From positions 62,001-126,000 of the forward strand of contig NZ_RBAH01000026.1 of assembly GCF_003626695.1 (NCBI RefSeq): a DNA stretch of 64,000 bases, read 5' to 3'. The DNA is from Paenibacillus ginsengarvi (GTDB lineage: Bacteria; Bacillota; Bacilli; Paenibacillales; NBRC-103111). The notes under the pieces were generated by a model. It saw only the letters and a program-made list of their open reading frames with translations, searched no databases and had not been told where the DNA came from. Below are positions 1 to 7,371 of the stretch, piece after piece. The translations under genes and the position numbers were made by a program. Numbering within the stretch: the stretch's first letter is position 1; each line of letters starts with the position of its first letter.

Positions 1-105
1 CACCACGAGCCCCTCGCGAGTTCGGGAATCGTCTCGAACGGCATCACGAGCAATGCAGCGACGGATCGGTTCCGAAGACACCTTCCTGTAACCGTGACCC
101 GCTAA
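1..105 (+). other. Possible 3' end of an unidentified plus-strand gene
   Basis: Frame 1 is open from the window edge and ends at TAA (103-105), giving 34 residues that end in LPVTVTR. The piece is too short to assign to a family and could be chance in GC-rich DNA. A short tandem repeat of an 8-mer containing ACCCGC lies just after it (about 96-118). Nothing in the sequence identifies a function. Confidence 0.2.
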
Positions 106-118
106 CCCGCCAACCCGC

Positions 119-468
119 TCATTTCGCGGTCCAGCCCGTATTTCCCGTTCCACTCTCCTTCACGTAAAGCGTCGAGCCGGGCAATCCGTCAGCTCTCAAA
201 TAAAGCGACGCCACCGGAGCGGATACGACGCCTTCCGGGCTGCCCGTCCCGTACCGTATGCCGATATGGCCGGGTCCGAGCAACACGCCCGCCGCCTGCA
301 GGAACCCTTCCGCCGTCCCTTCGCGAACGTTCAGCGCCGTGCCCGACACGCCGATGCTCGGGGCAGCCGTATCGCCGCCGAAATACACGCGCCCGTCCTT
401 CACGAACCACTGAGTTTGACCGGTGGCTGTATTTACGGTCGTGATCGCATTCGCGACGCCAAGCTTTT
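119..468 (-). pseudogene. Frameshifted C-terminal segment of the Tat beta-helix protein
   Basis: This segment reads in a different frame from the upstream body of the gene but is clearly its continuation. After the body sequence GAATIK, the new frame gives KLGVANAITTVNTATGQTQ and runs on to a tail, SLYLRADGLPGSTLYVKE, then TGWTAK and TGA at 119-121. That tail is typical of the end of phage-tail-like and pectate-lyase-superfamily beta-helix proteins. The junction is the A4 run (T4 on the plus strand, 465-468); one extra A would restore a single frame across 119-1869. The segment has no start of its own. It is either a real mutation or a homopolymer sequencing error. Confidence 0.7.
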
Positions 469-1869
469 GATCGTGGCCGCTCCCATCTCGATACCGGTCG
501 GGGCGTTGTTCACGAATGTCATCTTGCGCTCCGACTGATCGTCGATCAAGGCGATGCTGCTCGTTCCCGACGGCTGCCGGACGCTGTCGATCGTCGTGAT
601 CGGCAGCGTGCCGGTTATGTATACGCCGCGGCGCACGTTTCCGAAAATTTGCAGCCCGCGCACAGTGCACAATCTGATGTCGGTAGAAACGACATCGATC
701 GCTTTCTCCCCCGTGCCCGTGCTGTAATGAACGCCGTCGATCGTCACGTTCGTGCCCGGATTGGACAGCTTCCATACCGCGTTGCAGCCAGCATTCGGCA
801 CTTCCACGTACGTGTTCTGGAACGTCCAGGCGCCGCCGCCCGACAGGACGATCATGCCCGCCGCGCTGCCGCACCACTGGACCACATTGCCCGAAAAAAG
901 CAGCGCCGACGCTTTGCTTGCCGGAACGTCGCAGTAGATGCCCTCCTGGGCGTGGCCGCTTATATAGTTGGCAATAAACCGTCCGGCATACACCTGCTGT
1001 CCGATCCGGATGCCCTGCCTGCTGTTCCAAAATTCGCAGCCCGTTACCGTAAGCGTCCAGGTGGAAACCCGCAGCGCAGGTCCGCTGCCGATCCCCGACA
1101 CGCGGACTCCTTCGAGCAAGCAGGCTCTGGATGCGCCGCCCCATGTCGCCACGTCGTCTTGCGGCCCCAGAAACGCTACGCCTTCACTCGATTGTGCGTT
1201 CCCTTCGAGCGTAAAATCCCGCGCAGCGCACGAGAGTGCATAACCGGTCGTCTTCGGGTCCGTATTGTCGCCGAAATGCAGCAGCGCGCTGCCGTTCGCC
1301 GTATTTTTCAACACCGTTACGAAGCGGCCCGCCCCCCGGAGCAGTTGGCCGTTCGCCTTCACCCGAAGAGTGCCCGTGATCGCATAAGTACCGGGCGGCA
1401 TCCATACCGGCAGCCCGCTGTCGAGCGCGGCTTGAATGGCAGCCGTGTTATCCGCCGCTCCGTCTCCGACCGCCCCGAACCAGGTTATGCTGATCTCTCC
1501 CTGGTAAATCCGCTTCCAGCGGGCTCCCGATGCGGAGACGATCACCAGCCCCGTGTCGTCGGGCGAAAGCGTGTCGGAATCGTCATAGTAAAACATCCCT
1601 TCGCAGCCGCTGTCGGTGACGAAGGCGTATGGAACCGTTACCGGCCCCGTCATCGCTCGAAGTCCGGCAATAGTAGTGTATGAACAACAGGCCGGGTCCA
1701 GGCCGCCGGAGCCGCCGTACACCGAATCGTGCACCGAATCGCCCTTGGACTCGCTGGTCCACATGCCCGAAGTCAATAACGCCGCTCCCGTCAAGCCAAG
1801 CGCCGAGAGCATCTTCCTCCGGCTAACATGCGAAGCGTTCGATTCCGGCCTTGCGTCGCGTGTATCCAA
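433..1869 (-). CDS. Tat-exported right-handed beta-helix (pectate lyase superfamily) protein, frameshifted
   Basis: The 478 residues as read start at TTG 1869, preceded by a GGGGG-rich ribosome site. The N-terminus has a twin-arginine-like signal, SRRKMLSALGLTGAALL, so export in folded form is likely. From about residue 130 the motif FGAVGDGAADNTAAIQAAL marks the start of a pectate-lyase-3 type beta-helix; the rest is short, N/G/V-rich coil-like repeats. The last dozen residues (SLASRMRSRP) are out-of-frame readthrough after a frameshift near 465-468; the true tail lies at 119-468. It is the last gene after a sialidase-like protein and a binding lipoprotein, which suggests a secreted polysaccharide lyase or hydrolase. 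Substrate is unknown. Family call is firm; activity of the frameshifted allele is doubtful. Confidence 0.75.
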   Translation of the reverse strand: MDTRDARPESNASHVSRRKMLSALGLTGAALLTSGMWTSESKGDSVHDSVYGGSGGLDPACCSYTTIAGLRAMTGPVTVPYAFVTDSGCEGMFYYDDSDTLSPDDTGLVIVSASGARWKRIYQGEISITWFGAVGDGAADNTAAIQAALDSGLPVWMPPGTYAITGTLRVKANGQLLRGAGRFVTVLKNTANGSALLHFGDNTDPKTTGYALSCAARDFTLEGNAQSSEGVAFLGPQDDVATWGGASRACLLEGVRVSGIGSGPALRVSTWTLTVTGCEFWNSRQGIRIGQQVYAGRFIANYISGHAQEGIYCDVPASKASALLFSGNVVQWCGSAAGMIVLSGGGAWTFQNTYVEVPNAGCNAVWKLSNPGTNVTIDGVHYSTGTGEKAIDVVSTDIRLCTVRGLQIFGNVRRGVYITGTLPITTIDSVRQPSGTSSIALIDDQSERKMTFVNNAPTGIEMGAATIKSLASRMRSRP

Positions 1870-1955
1870 CTTTACCCCCGCTTTCGGATGGGATCGGTTT
1901 CGTCTGCGCGCTCCCGTCCTCGCGTCAGACGCCCGTCGATGCCGGCATCCGCCGG

Positions 1956-3251
1956 CTACTGGCTTTTCTGCTCGGCAATCGCTTTCTCAAGCTGCTCCTC
2001 CGCTTCCCGAAGCAGCGTGTTGACGTCGCCTTTGCCGGCGACATAATTTTTCAGCTTCGCCTCGACGACGCTTAATCCTTTGCGATCGTAATCGGACATC
2101 GGGAAAGAAGCGGGGTAGCTCATCTCGGAAAGCGGCTTCAGATTTTTCCCCTTCGCCGCCGGATTGTTCTCGAAGGCGCGGGACAAGATTTGCGGGTCCT
2201 TAAGCGCCGTTACGCGCCCTTCGCGGGTCGCGCTTAGCTGCACCTCGGGATCAGTGCTGACGAATGAGATGATCTGAAACGCCAGATCGACGTGTTTCGA
2301 ACCGGCCGAGACGACCATACCGTCGGCGAACAGTCCCGCCCCCGTCTTCGGTTTGTCCGCGAATGCCGGATACGTGACGACGTCCCAGACGAGCCCTTCC
2401 TTTTCGAAGTCGGCCATATCCGAGTTTTGCAGCTGCAAAATGTCCGGCATCATGCCGACCGTACGCTGCTTGAGAAATTCGTCCCTGTAATCGAAGAAGG
2501 AGCGCACGGTGGACGGGCCCGGATACATGCTCCGGATCGTGTCGAACAATCGCTTCCAGCCTTCGGTCTGAATCGAAGCTTTGCCCGTTTTCGCATCCAT
2601 ATACGGCAGGGACAGCTGCATTTGCATCCGATTCGTGCTCAGCGGCGGTCTCATGCCGACGTACTGGGTTCCGTTGTCCTGACGATTCATTTTACCCGCC
2701 AAGGAGACGACCTCATCCCACGTCATATGGTCTTTTGGGTATGGAACTCCGAACTTATTGAATACATCCTTGTTGTAATGCAAAGCGAATTCAAATACAT
2801 TAAACGGCAGGAAATACATCTGTCCGTTCTCCGAATACGATCGGATATTGTCCACAACCCCGTCCCTGTATTTGCCAAAGTCGAATTTGTGCTTCTCCGC
2901 AAGCGGCCGCAAATCCGCCATTACTTTCAGCGGCGTCAGCGTCTGAAGATTGGTGCTGCCTTCCCAGATAATATCCGGCACGCTTCCGGCCGCAATCAGA
3001 TCCTGGATCGTGGCGCTTTTCTGCTCCACCTGCTGCAGCGTAACAAACGGAAACTTGGCTCTGACGTGCCGGGCAATATAAGTCTCGAATTCATCCGGCG
3101 TCAGCTTCGTATAAAACGACAGCGTAACCGGCTCCTGTCGGACGTTCTCCTTGCCCGCCTCATCGCCGGTCGATGAGCGCTGCCCGCTGCCCGAGCAGCC
3201 CCCCATAATCATCATGCCTGCAACAGCCACACATACGGCAGTTTTTCGCAT
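1956..3251 (-). CDS. ABC-type sugar-binding lipoprotein (solute-binding family 1)
   Basis: A 431-residue extracellular binding protein. I place the start at ATG 3251 because it follows AAGGGGGG at good spacing and opens directly into a lipoprotein signal, MRKTAVCVAVAG followed by MMIMGGCSGSG with the lipidated Cys; a longer reading from 3293 adds 14 implausible residues. The motif YNKDVFNKFGVPYPKD with MTWDE is typical of family-1 sugar-binding proteins and recurs in two paralogues in this window. It lies between the sialidase-like gene (45 bp upstream) and the beta-helix gene, so it probably captures the products of those enzymes. No permease genes adjoin it, so it must use a transporter encoded elsewhere or serve as a sensor component. 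Confidence 0.88.
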   Translation of the reverse strand: MRKTAVCVAVAGMMIMGGCSGSGQRSSTGDEAGKENVRQEPVTLSFYTKLTPDEFETYIARHVRAKFPFVTLQQVEQKSATIQDLIAAGSVPDIIWEGSTNLQTLTPLKVMADLRPLAEKHKFDFGKYRDGVVDNIRSYSENGQMYFLPFNVFEFALHYNKDVFNKFGVPYPKDHMTWDEVVSLAGKMNRQDNGTQYVGMRPPLSTNRMQMQLSLPYMDAKTGKASIQTEGWKRLFDTIRSMYPGPSTVRSFFDYRDEFLKQRTVGMMPDILQLQNSDMADFEKEGLVWDVVTYPAFADKPKTGAGLFADGMVVSAGSKHVDLAFQIISFVSTDPEVQLSATREGRVTALKDPQILSRAFENNPAAKGKNLKPLSEMSYPASFPMSDYDRKGLSVVEAKLKNYVAGKGDVNTLLREAEEQLEKAIAEQKSQ

Positions 3252-3296
3252 GGATGACCCCCCTTTTGTATCGTTGATTAGTAGCGATTCCACAGA

Positions 3297-4565
3297 TTAG
3301 TAAATCAAACGGCGAAAATTCCCGATTCGGTGAAACGTAATCAAATTGCCGTTGTGCGCGTCCTTCGCCCGCCCGTCTCCGGAACGGCTCAAAATAAGCA
3401 GATCCTCGCCGTCGATCACCATGCTTGCATAATGCCGGGCCATCCTCGGCGTATCCCCGGCCGCGACAAGTCCGGCAAAACACCAATCCACGCAATTTCG
3501 CGAAAAATGCAGTTGCAGCCGGTGCCGCTCATTTTTACCAAGACCGTACCGGTCTTCGGGCAGCCGCTCCGCCCTCGTCATGCTGTCCGTCGCCTGCGAA
3601 CTGAGCAGCCAGTACAGGCCGGAACGTTCGTCGAACGTGATATGGAATTTCAAGTGACCGCCCGGGCAAGGGATAAAAGCGAACGTTTTCCCCGAGGGGG
3701 CTTTTTCGAGTTTCGTCTCAATCTTGCCGTCCTCGCGCTCTACCGCCTTCGCGATCGCGGCATATCCGGTGCCTCCCGTATGAGAGCGCATCCACAGATG
3801 AAACGTATTCCCTTCCGGGTCATGGAAATAATGGTCCGGATCGTTAAACCGGACTATATTCGTCTCCAGCCAGCCCATGCGGGCGCACTTGCGTCCGGGA
3901 GCGACCAGGGCGGACGTGCCCGGCTCCACCTTATAGAACGGAATGCCGAAATAATCCAGCTCCTCCTCCGGCACCGCGTCGCGGAACGACAGCTCGGATG
4001 CGAACGTCCAATTGCTCCGCTTCGTCAAGTCCGCCTCCGCCCTTCCCCGCAGCAGCACCGGAGCCAGATCGGAAACCGGCCAGCCGGCCGCATCCCCTCC
4101 CGTGTTCCGCTCCATGACCAGGTACACGTTCCCTTTGGCGTAAACCACATTCGCAGGCGCTTGATGCCAGCTTTGCCCTTGCGTCAGCAATACCGGCTCG
4201 CTCCACGTATCGCCGCCGTCATCGGATCGGATGATCGCCAGATCGTGGCAATGCCCCAGCACGTACAAGCTGGCTCCCGCCGTAAACGGTCTGGCGTGCA
4301 TGAAAGGAAAATCCGTCCGGTGCTGCCAGGTCCGGCCCGAGTCGTCGGAGACGAACACTTTGCCGAGCCACAGCTTGCCTCCCTCGATGCGGTGCTTCTC
4401 GCCGGGGATGCCGTCGATGCCCGGTCCGCTCATATCAAGCGTGGCGACCAATCTGCCGCCGGGCAGCACCGCCATTCCCGGGCTGTATACATAAACGTTC
4501 TCGGGGTCCGGCGATGCGTACACCGTTACATATTCGCCGGCCAGCTCTTGGACTCGGTCCGTCAT
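3297..4565 (-). CDS. Sialidase-like BNR/Asp-box protein
   Basis: A 422-residue protein without signal peptide. Two clear Asp boxes, SDDSGRTW (near residue 75) and SDDGGDTW (near residue 115), and the overall pattern (LPGGRLVATLDMSGPG, HYASMVIDGEDLLILSRSG) indicate a six-bladed sialidase/neuraminidase fold. Whether it cleaves sialic acid is uncertain: many proteins of this fold in Paenibacillus-type operons act on other glycosides, and the arginine triad cannot be placed confidently by eye. A GGAGGAGG ribosome site precedes ATG 4565. It is the first gene of a minus-strand operon with a binding protein and a beta-helix protein, and is divergent from an AraC regulator about 140 bp away. Confidence 0.75.
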   Translation of the reverse strand: MTDRVQELAGEYVTVYASPDPENVYVYSPGMAVLPGGRLVATLDMSGPGIDGIPGEKHRIEGGKLWLGKVFVSDDSGRTWQHRTDFPFMHARPFTAGASLYVLGHCHDLAIIRSDDGGDTWSEPVLLTQGQSWHQAPANVVYAKGNVYLVMERNTGGDAAGWPVSDLAPVLLRGRAEADLTKRSNWTFASELSFRDAVPEEELDYFGIPFYKVEPGTSALVAPGRKCARMGWLETNIVRFNDPDHYFHDPEGNTFHLWMRSHTGGTGYAAIAKAVEREDGKIETKLEKAPSGKTFAFIPCPGGHLKFHITFDERSGLYWLLSSQATDSMTRAERLPEDRYGLGKNERHRLQLHFSRNCVDWCFAGLVAAGDTPRMARHYASMVIDGEDLLILSRSGDGRAKDAHNGNLITFHRIGNFRRLIY

Positions 4566-4707
4566 TTTCCCGCGCCTCCTCCGGCTTTGGATTCGTCCCT
4601 TTACCGCGCGTTAAAGGGAATATGTTTAGCCTAGTAAATTCGATTTACTTTTCCCATGCATTTGGTTATCATCGACCATATACTCCATTTCAGAGGGAGG
4701 CCGTCGC

Positions 4708-5526
4708 ATGGAGCCGTATGGTCCGGCTGATGTGGTGCCCCAGCTTGTGCATGTATTGTATTGGCATCGGAAGGAGCGATTCTTGAATGAATCGGATGTT
4801 TACCCGACATGGGTCATGTTTGCCGTGTGCGAGGGGATATTCGACTTCAAGATCGGAGACAGGCCGGGAAGCGCAACGAGTGGAGATCTCGTCATTTGTC
4901 CGCCCGGCGTGCCGTTATGGCGGGATGTGGTGCGGACGCTATCGTTTTTCGTCATCCATTTCCGCTGGCATTTGCCGGATTCGCAGCAGCCGATCGAGGA
5001 TGCTTCGCGGCTGGCGCTGCTCCCGCAAGGCAAGCTTACGTTTCGCGACAGCCGGCGGTTATCGTCGACTTATCATTATTTGCTTGACCTTTGGCCGAAG
5101 CGGGACAGGCTCCATCGCCGCCGGCAAAATTTGCTGCTGAACGACATCTGGCTCCAATATTGCCTGGAAGCGGAAGCGGCCCGGAAGCTGGAAAAGCCGG
5201 CAGATGCGCTTATGCAACAAGCGGTGCGGCTGTTGGAGGAACGCGCCTACGATAGCCGCTTCAGTATGAAAGCGCTATCGTCTGAGCTTCAGCTGTCCCC
5301 CGTCCAATTTACCCGCAGGTTCAAAGCGCAATTTGGCAAAACGCCTACGGATTTCGTCGTTAATCTGAGGCTTGACAAAGTTCGGCAAATGCTCCTGGAA
5401 ACCAACTATCCGCTTGACCAGATCGCTGAGTTGTGCGGGTACGAAAACGGGTTCTATTTAAGCCGCGTCTTCTCCAAAAAATTCGAGATGAGTCCCTCCC
5501 TGTACCGCAGCCTCCATCAAATATGA
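4708..5526 (+). CDS. AraC family transcriptional regulator
   Basis: A 272-residue protein. The N-terminal half is a cupin-like sensing domain (GDLVICPPGVPLW is the usual turn before the ligand pocket); the C-terminal about 85 residues carry the double helix-turn-helix of AraC/XylS (FSMKALSSELQLSPVQFTRR, then IAELCGYENGFYLSRVFSKK). GGGAGG precedes ATG 4708 at 7 bp. It is divergent from the sialidase/binding protein/beta-helix operon and is its most likely activator, responding to a sugar from the same substrate. No specific ligand can be read from the sequence. Confidence 0.9.
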   Translation: MEPYGPADVVPQLVHVLYWHRKERFLNESDVYPTWVMFAVCEGIFDFKIGDRPGSATSGDLVICPPGVPLWRDVVRTLSFFVIHFRWHLPDSQQPIEDASRLALLPQGKLTFRDSRRLSSTYHYLLDLWPKRDRLHRRRQNLLLNDIWLQYCLEAEAARKLEKPADALMQQAVRLLEERAYDSRFSMKALSSELQLSPVQFTRRFKAQFGKTPTDFVVNLRLDKVRQMLLETNYPLDQIAELCGYENGFYLSRVFSKKFEMSPSLYRSLHQI

Positions 5527-5572
5527 TGCAGCTTCAGGCAGCTCCCAGACGGAGATTTTTTACGTTCTGCAC

Positions 5573-5624
5573 GCAAAAAAACAGATCAAAACCGACCGGA
5601 CATATCCCGGCTCGTTTGATCTGT
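5573..5624 (-). terminator. Rho-independent terminator of the acetyltransferase gene
   Basis: Perfect 10-bp stem ACAGATCAAA / TTTGATCTGT (5581-5590 with 5615-5624). On the minus strand it is followed by a run of seven T (plus-strand A run up to 5580). It lies 37 bp after the stop of the minus-strand acetyltransferase and may also weakly end the convergent AraC gene. Confidence 0.8.
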
Positions 5625-5660
5625 TTCGTACGGCATATTTGCAAAAGTTTACCGGTTCCG

Positions 5661-6515
5661 CTACCGGAACCGGTACATGATCGAATCCTGGACCGGATTG
5701 TAGCCGATTTTGGCATAAATATCGTTCGAGGTCGGATTGGACAAGTCGGTGTACAAGCTGCAGAAGCGGTACCCGTCCTCCAGCAGCCGCCGGCTGAGCG
5801 AAGCTACGCACGAGCTGGCGTACCCTTTGTTCCGCAGCTCCGGCGGCGTGTACACGAGCGTTACGACGATGCCATTGCGGGTGGGACGGGATTTTTTGGC
5901 CATGCTGACCGGGCGCCCTCCGTCTTCCCATACGTACAGGCTGGCGGCGACGATGTTGTCGCGCATTTTGACGGCCGCTTCCTCCCGGCTCATCTTCTCC
6001 TCGATCGACTGCGCAAAGTCGTACAGCCAGCCAGCGGCCAGCTCCGTGTCTGCTTCCCCGGCCAGCCGGAGCGTTCCCGGGCTGATCGGGACCTCGTTTA
6101 CGCGGTCTAGCCGGTAAATACGCTGATTCATTTTGACATAGGGCGTTCTGCCGCTCGCCTTCGCCCACTCGGAAGCCATCTGCCCGGCGGCCTCCAAAGG
6201 TCCTACTATCCCCGGCACATCGCGTCCCGCCTTGACGAGATGGTTCACGATGAGACGCACGGCCTCCTCCAATTGCGGTCCGTCCCCGGCCAAAATCATA
6301 TTTAACGCGTTCAGCTGGAACACGAGCTCGATTCGGCCAGTCGTGTCCTCTACTGTTCCAAGCATCGGCAGCGTCCCCCGATACCCATCCGCTTCCTGCT
6401 TCGCAAGCGTAAACGCGAGTCCGAGCAGCAGGTTGTTGGCTGCCTCTTGCTTCTCCAGCGCCTGCTCCGTTCTGTCCAGAAAATGTCGCGCACTGTCGTA
6501 CAATTTAACTTCCAC
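5661..6515 (-). CDS. GNAT family N-acetyltransferase
   Basis: 284 residues from GTG 6515, preceded by GGGGAGAGG. The N-terminal half is helical (LLLGLAFTLAKQEAD) and the C-terminal half holds the acetyl-CoA fold: VSMAKKSRPTRNGIVVTLVY, then the pyrophosphate-binding loop TPPELRNKGYASSCVASLSR, then the terminal strand and helix LYTDLSNPTSNDIYAKIGY. This two-part layout is that of predicted acetyltransferases of the GNAT clan in Bacillales; the substrate is unknown. It is a single gene with its own terminator. Confidence 0.82.
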   Translation of the reverse strand: MEVKLYDSARHFLDRTEQALEKQEAANNLLLGLAFTLAKQEADGYRGTLPMLGTVEDTTGRIELVFQLNALNMILAGDGPQLEEAVRLIVNHLVKAGRDVPGIVGPLEAAGQMASEWAKASGRTPYVKMNQRIYRLDRVNEVPISPGTLRLAGEADTELAAGWLYDFAQSIEEKMSREEAAVKMRDNIVAASLYVWEDGGRPVSMAKKSRPTRNGIVVTLVYTPPELRNKGYASSCVASLSRRLLEDGYRFCSLYTDLSNPTSNDIYAKIGYNPVQDSIMYRFR

Positions 6516-6637
6516 CCGGCACCTCTCCCCTGTTTTCCGTTCCGGCGATCCGCCAGGCTGCTAATTAAACTGATCTTAGCCCGGATGCCCGGGAACGGTC
6601 AATGGTCCGATCGATGCTATTCGCGGCTTCCTTAGCT

Positions 6638-6668
6638 AGAAAAAAGGAGCTTCCGGCAGAAGCTCCTT
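6638..6668 (-). terminator. Terminator of the two-component operon
   Basis: Stem AAGGAGCTTC / GAAGCTCCTT (6644-6653 and 6659-6668) with a 5-nt loop, followed on the minus strand by TTTTTT. It lies 13 bp after the response regulator stop codon. Confidence 0.88.
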
Positions 6669-6681
6669 CGGTGCCGCAGCC

Positions 6682-7371
6682 TCAGGCTTCCTCGCCGCCG
6701 AAGCGGTAGCCGAATCCTTTGACTGTCACGATATATTTCGGATTTGCCGGGTCGGGCTCGATTTTTTTGCGCAGATTGCGAATGTGCACCATGACCGTGC
6801 GCTCGTCGCTGTCGCGGTCCCAGCCCCATACTTCCTCGAACAGCTGCCTGACGCTGTATACTTGCTTCGGCGTCCGGGACATGAAGACGAGAAGCTGCCG
6901 CTCCTTGGCGTAAAGCGGCACCGTTTCCCCGTCCAGCCTGACGATCAGGCTGTCTTCCTCGATTTCCAAACGTTCGTCCTTCCACAAATATTTCGAGCGT
7001 ATCGACCTGCGGCGAAAAAAAGCATCCACCTTCGCCGCCAGCACGTTCGGATCGAACGGCTTCACGATATAATCGTCGGCGCCAAGCTCCAGGCCGTGTA
7101 TGACGTCCTCGGATTCCCGGCGCGCGCTGATGAAGAAAACCGGAACGTCGGACTTTTCCCGGATGCCCCTGCACACGCTAAGACCGTCCATACCCGGCAG
7201 CATGACGTCCAGCAAAATCAGGTCCGGCGTCTCCCGCCCCGCCGCTTCAAGCGCCGTGCTCCCGTCGCATACCGCAACAACCCGATACCGGCCATCCCGC
7301 TCCAAATATAGCTTGACGATCTGCAAAATATCCCGGTCGTCCTCCACAAGCAGTATTGTCGGCACGCTCAA
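6682..7371 (-). CDS. OmpR/PhoB-type response regulator
   Basis: 229 residues. Receiver domain at 1-115 with acidic pocket LVEDDRD, phospho-acceptor Asp in LILLDVMLPGMDG, and the conserved Thr/Ser and Lys positions (FFISARRE, DYIVKPF). The winged-helix effector covers about 130-225 (RQLLVFMSRTPKQVYSV, RTVMVHIRNLRKKI, KGFGYRFGG). The start is TTG 7371, overlapping the kinase stop as TTGA, with a G-rich ribosome site (AAAGGGGGGGAG) just upstream. It is translationally coupled to the kinase before it and is its cognate partner. Targets are not evident from the neighbours. Confidence 0.93.
   Translation of the reverse strand: MSVPTILLVEDDRDILQIVKLYLERDGRYRVVAVCDGSTALEAAGRETPDLILLDVMLPGMDGLSVCRGIREKSDVPVFFISARRESEDVIHGLELGADDYIVKPFDPNVLAAKVDAFFRRRSIRSKYLWKDERLEIEEDSLIVRLDGETVPLYAKERQLLVFMSRTPKQVYSVRQLFEEVWGWDRDSDERTVMVHIRNLRKKIEPDPANPKYIVTVKGFGYRFGGEEA

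Noticed and set aside
460..470. Programmed -1 frameshift at the A run of the beta-helix gene
   Set aside because: The heptamer is not slippery in the reading frame (AAA would re-pair with CAA), and no downstream stimulatory hairpin or upstream Shine-Dalgarno was seen.
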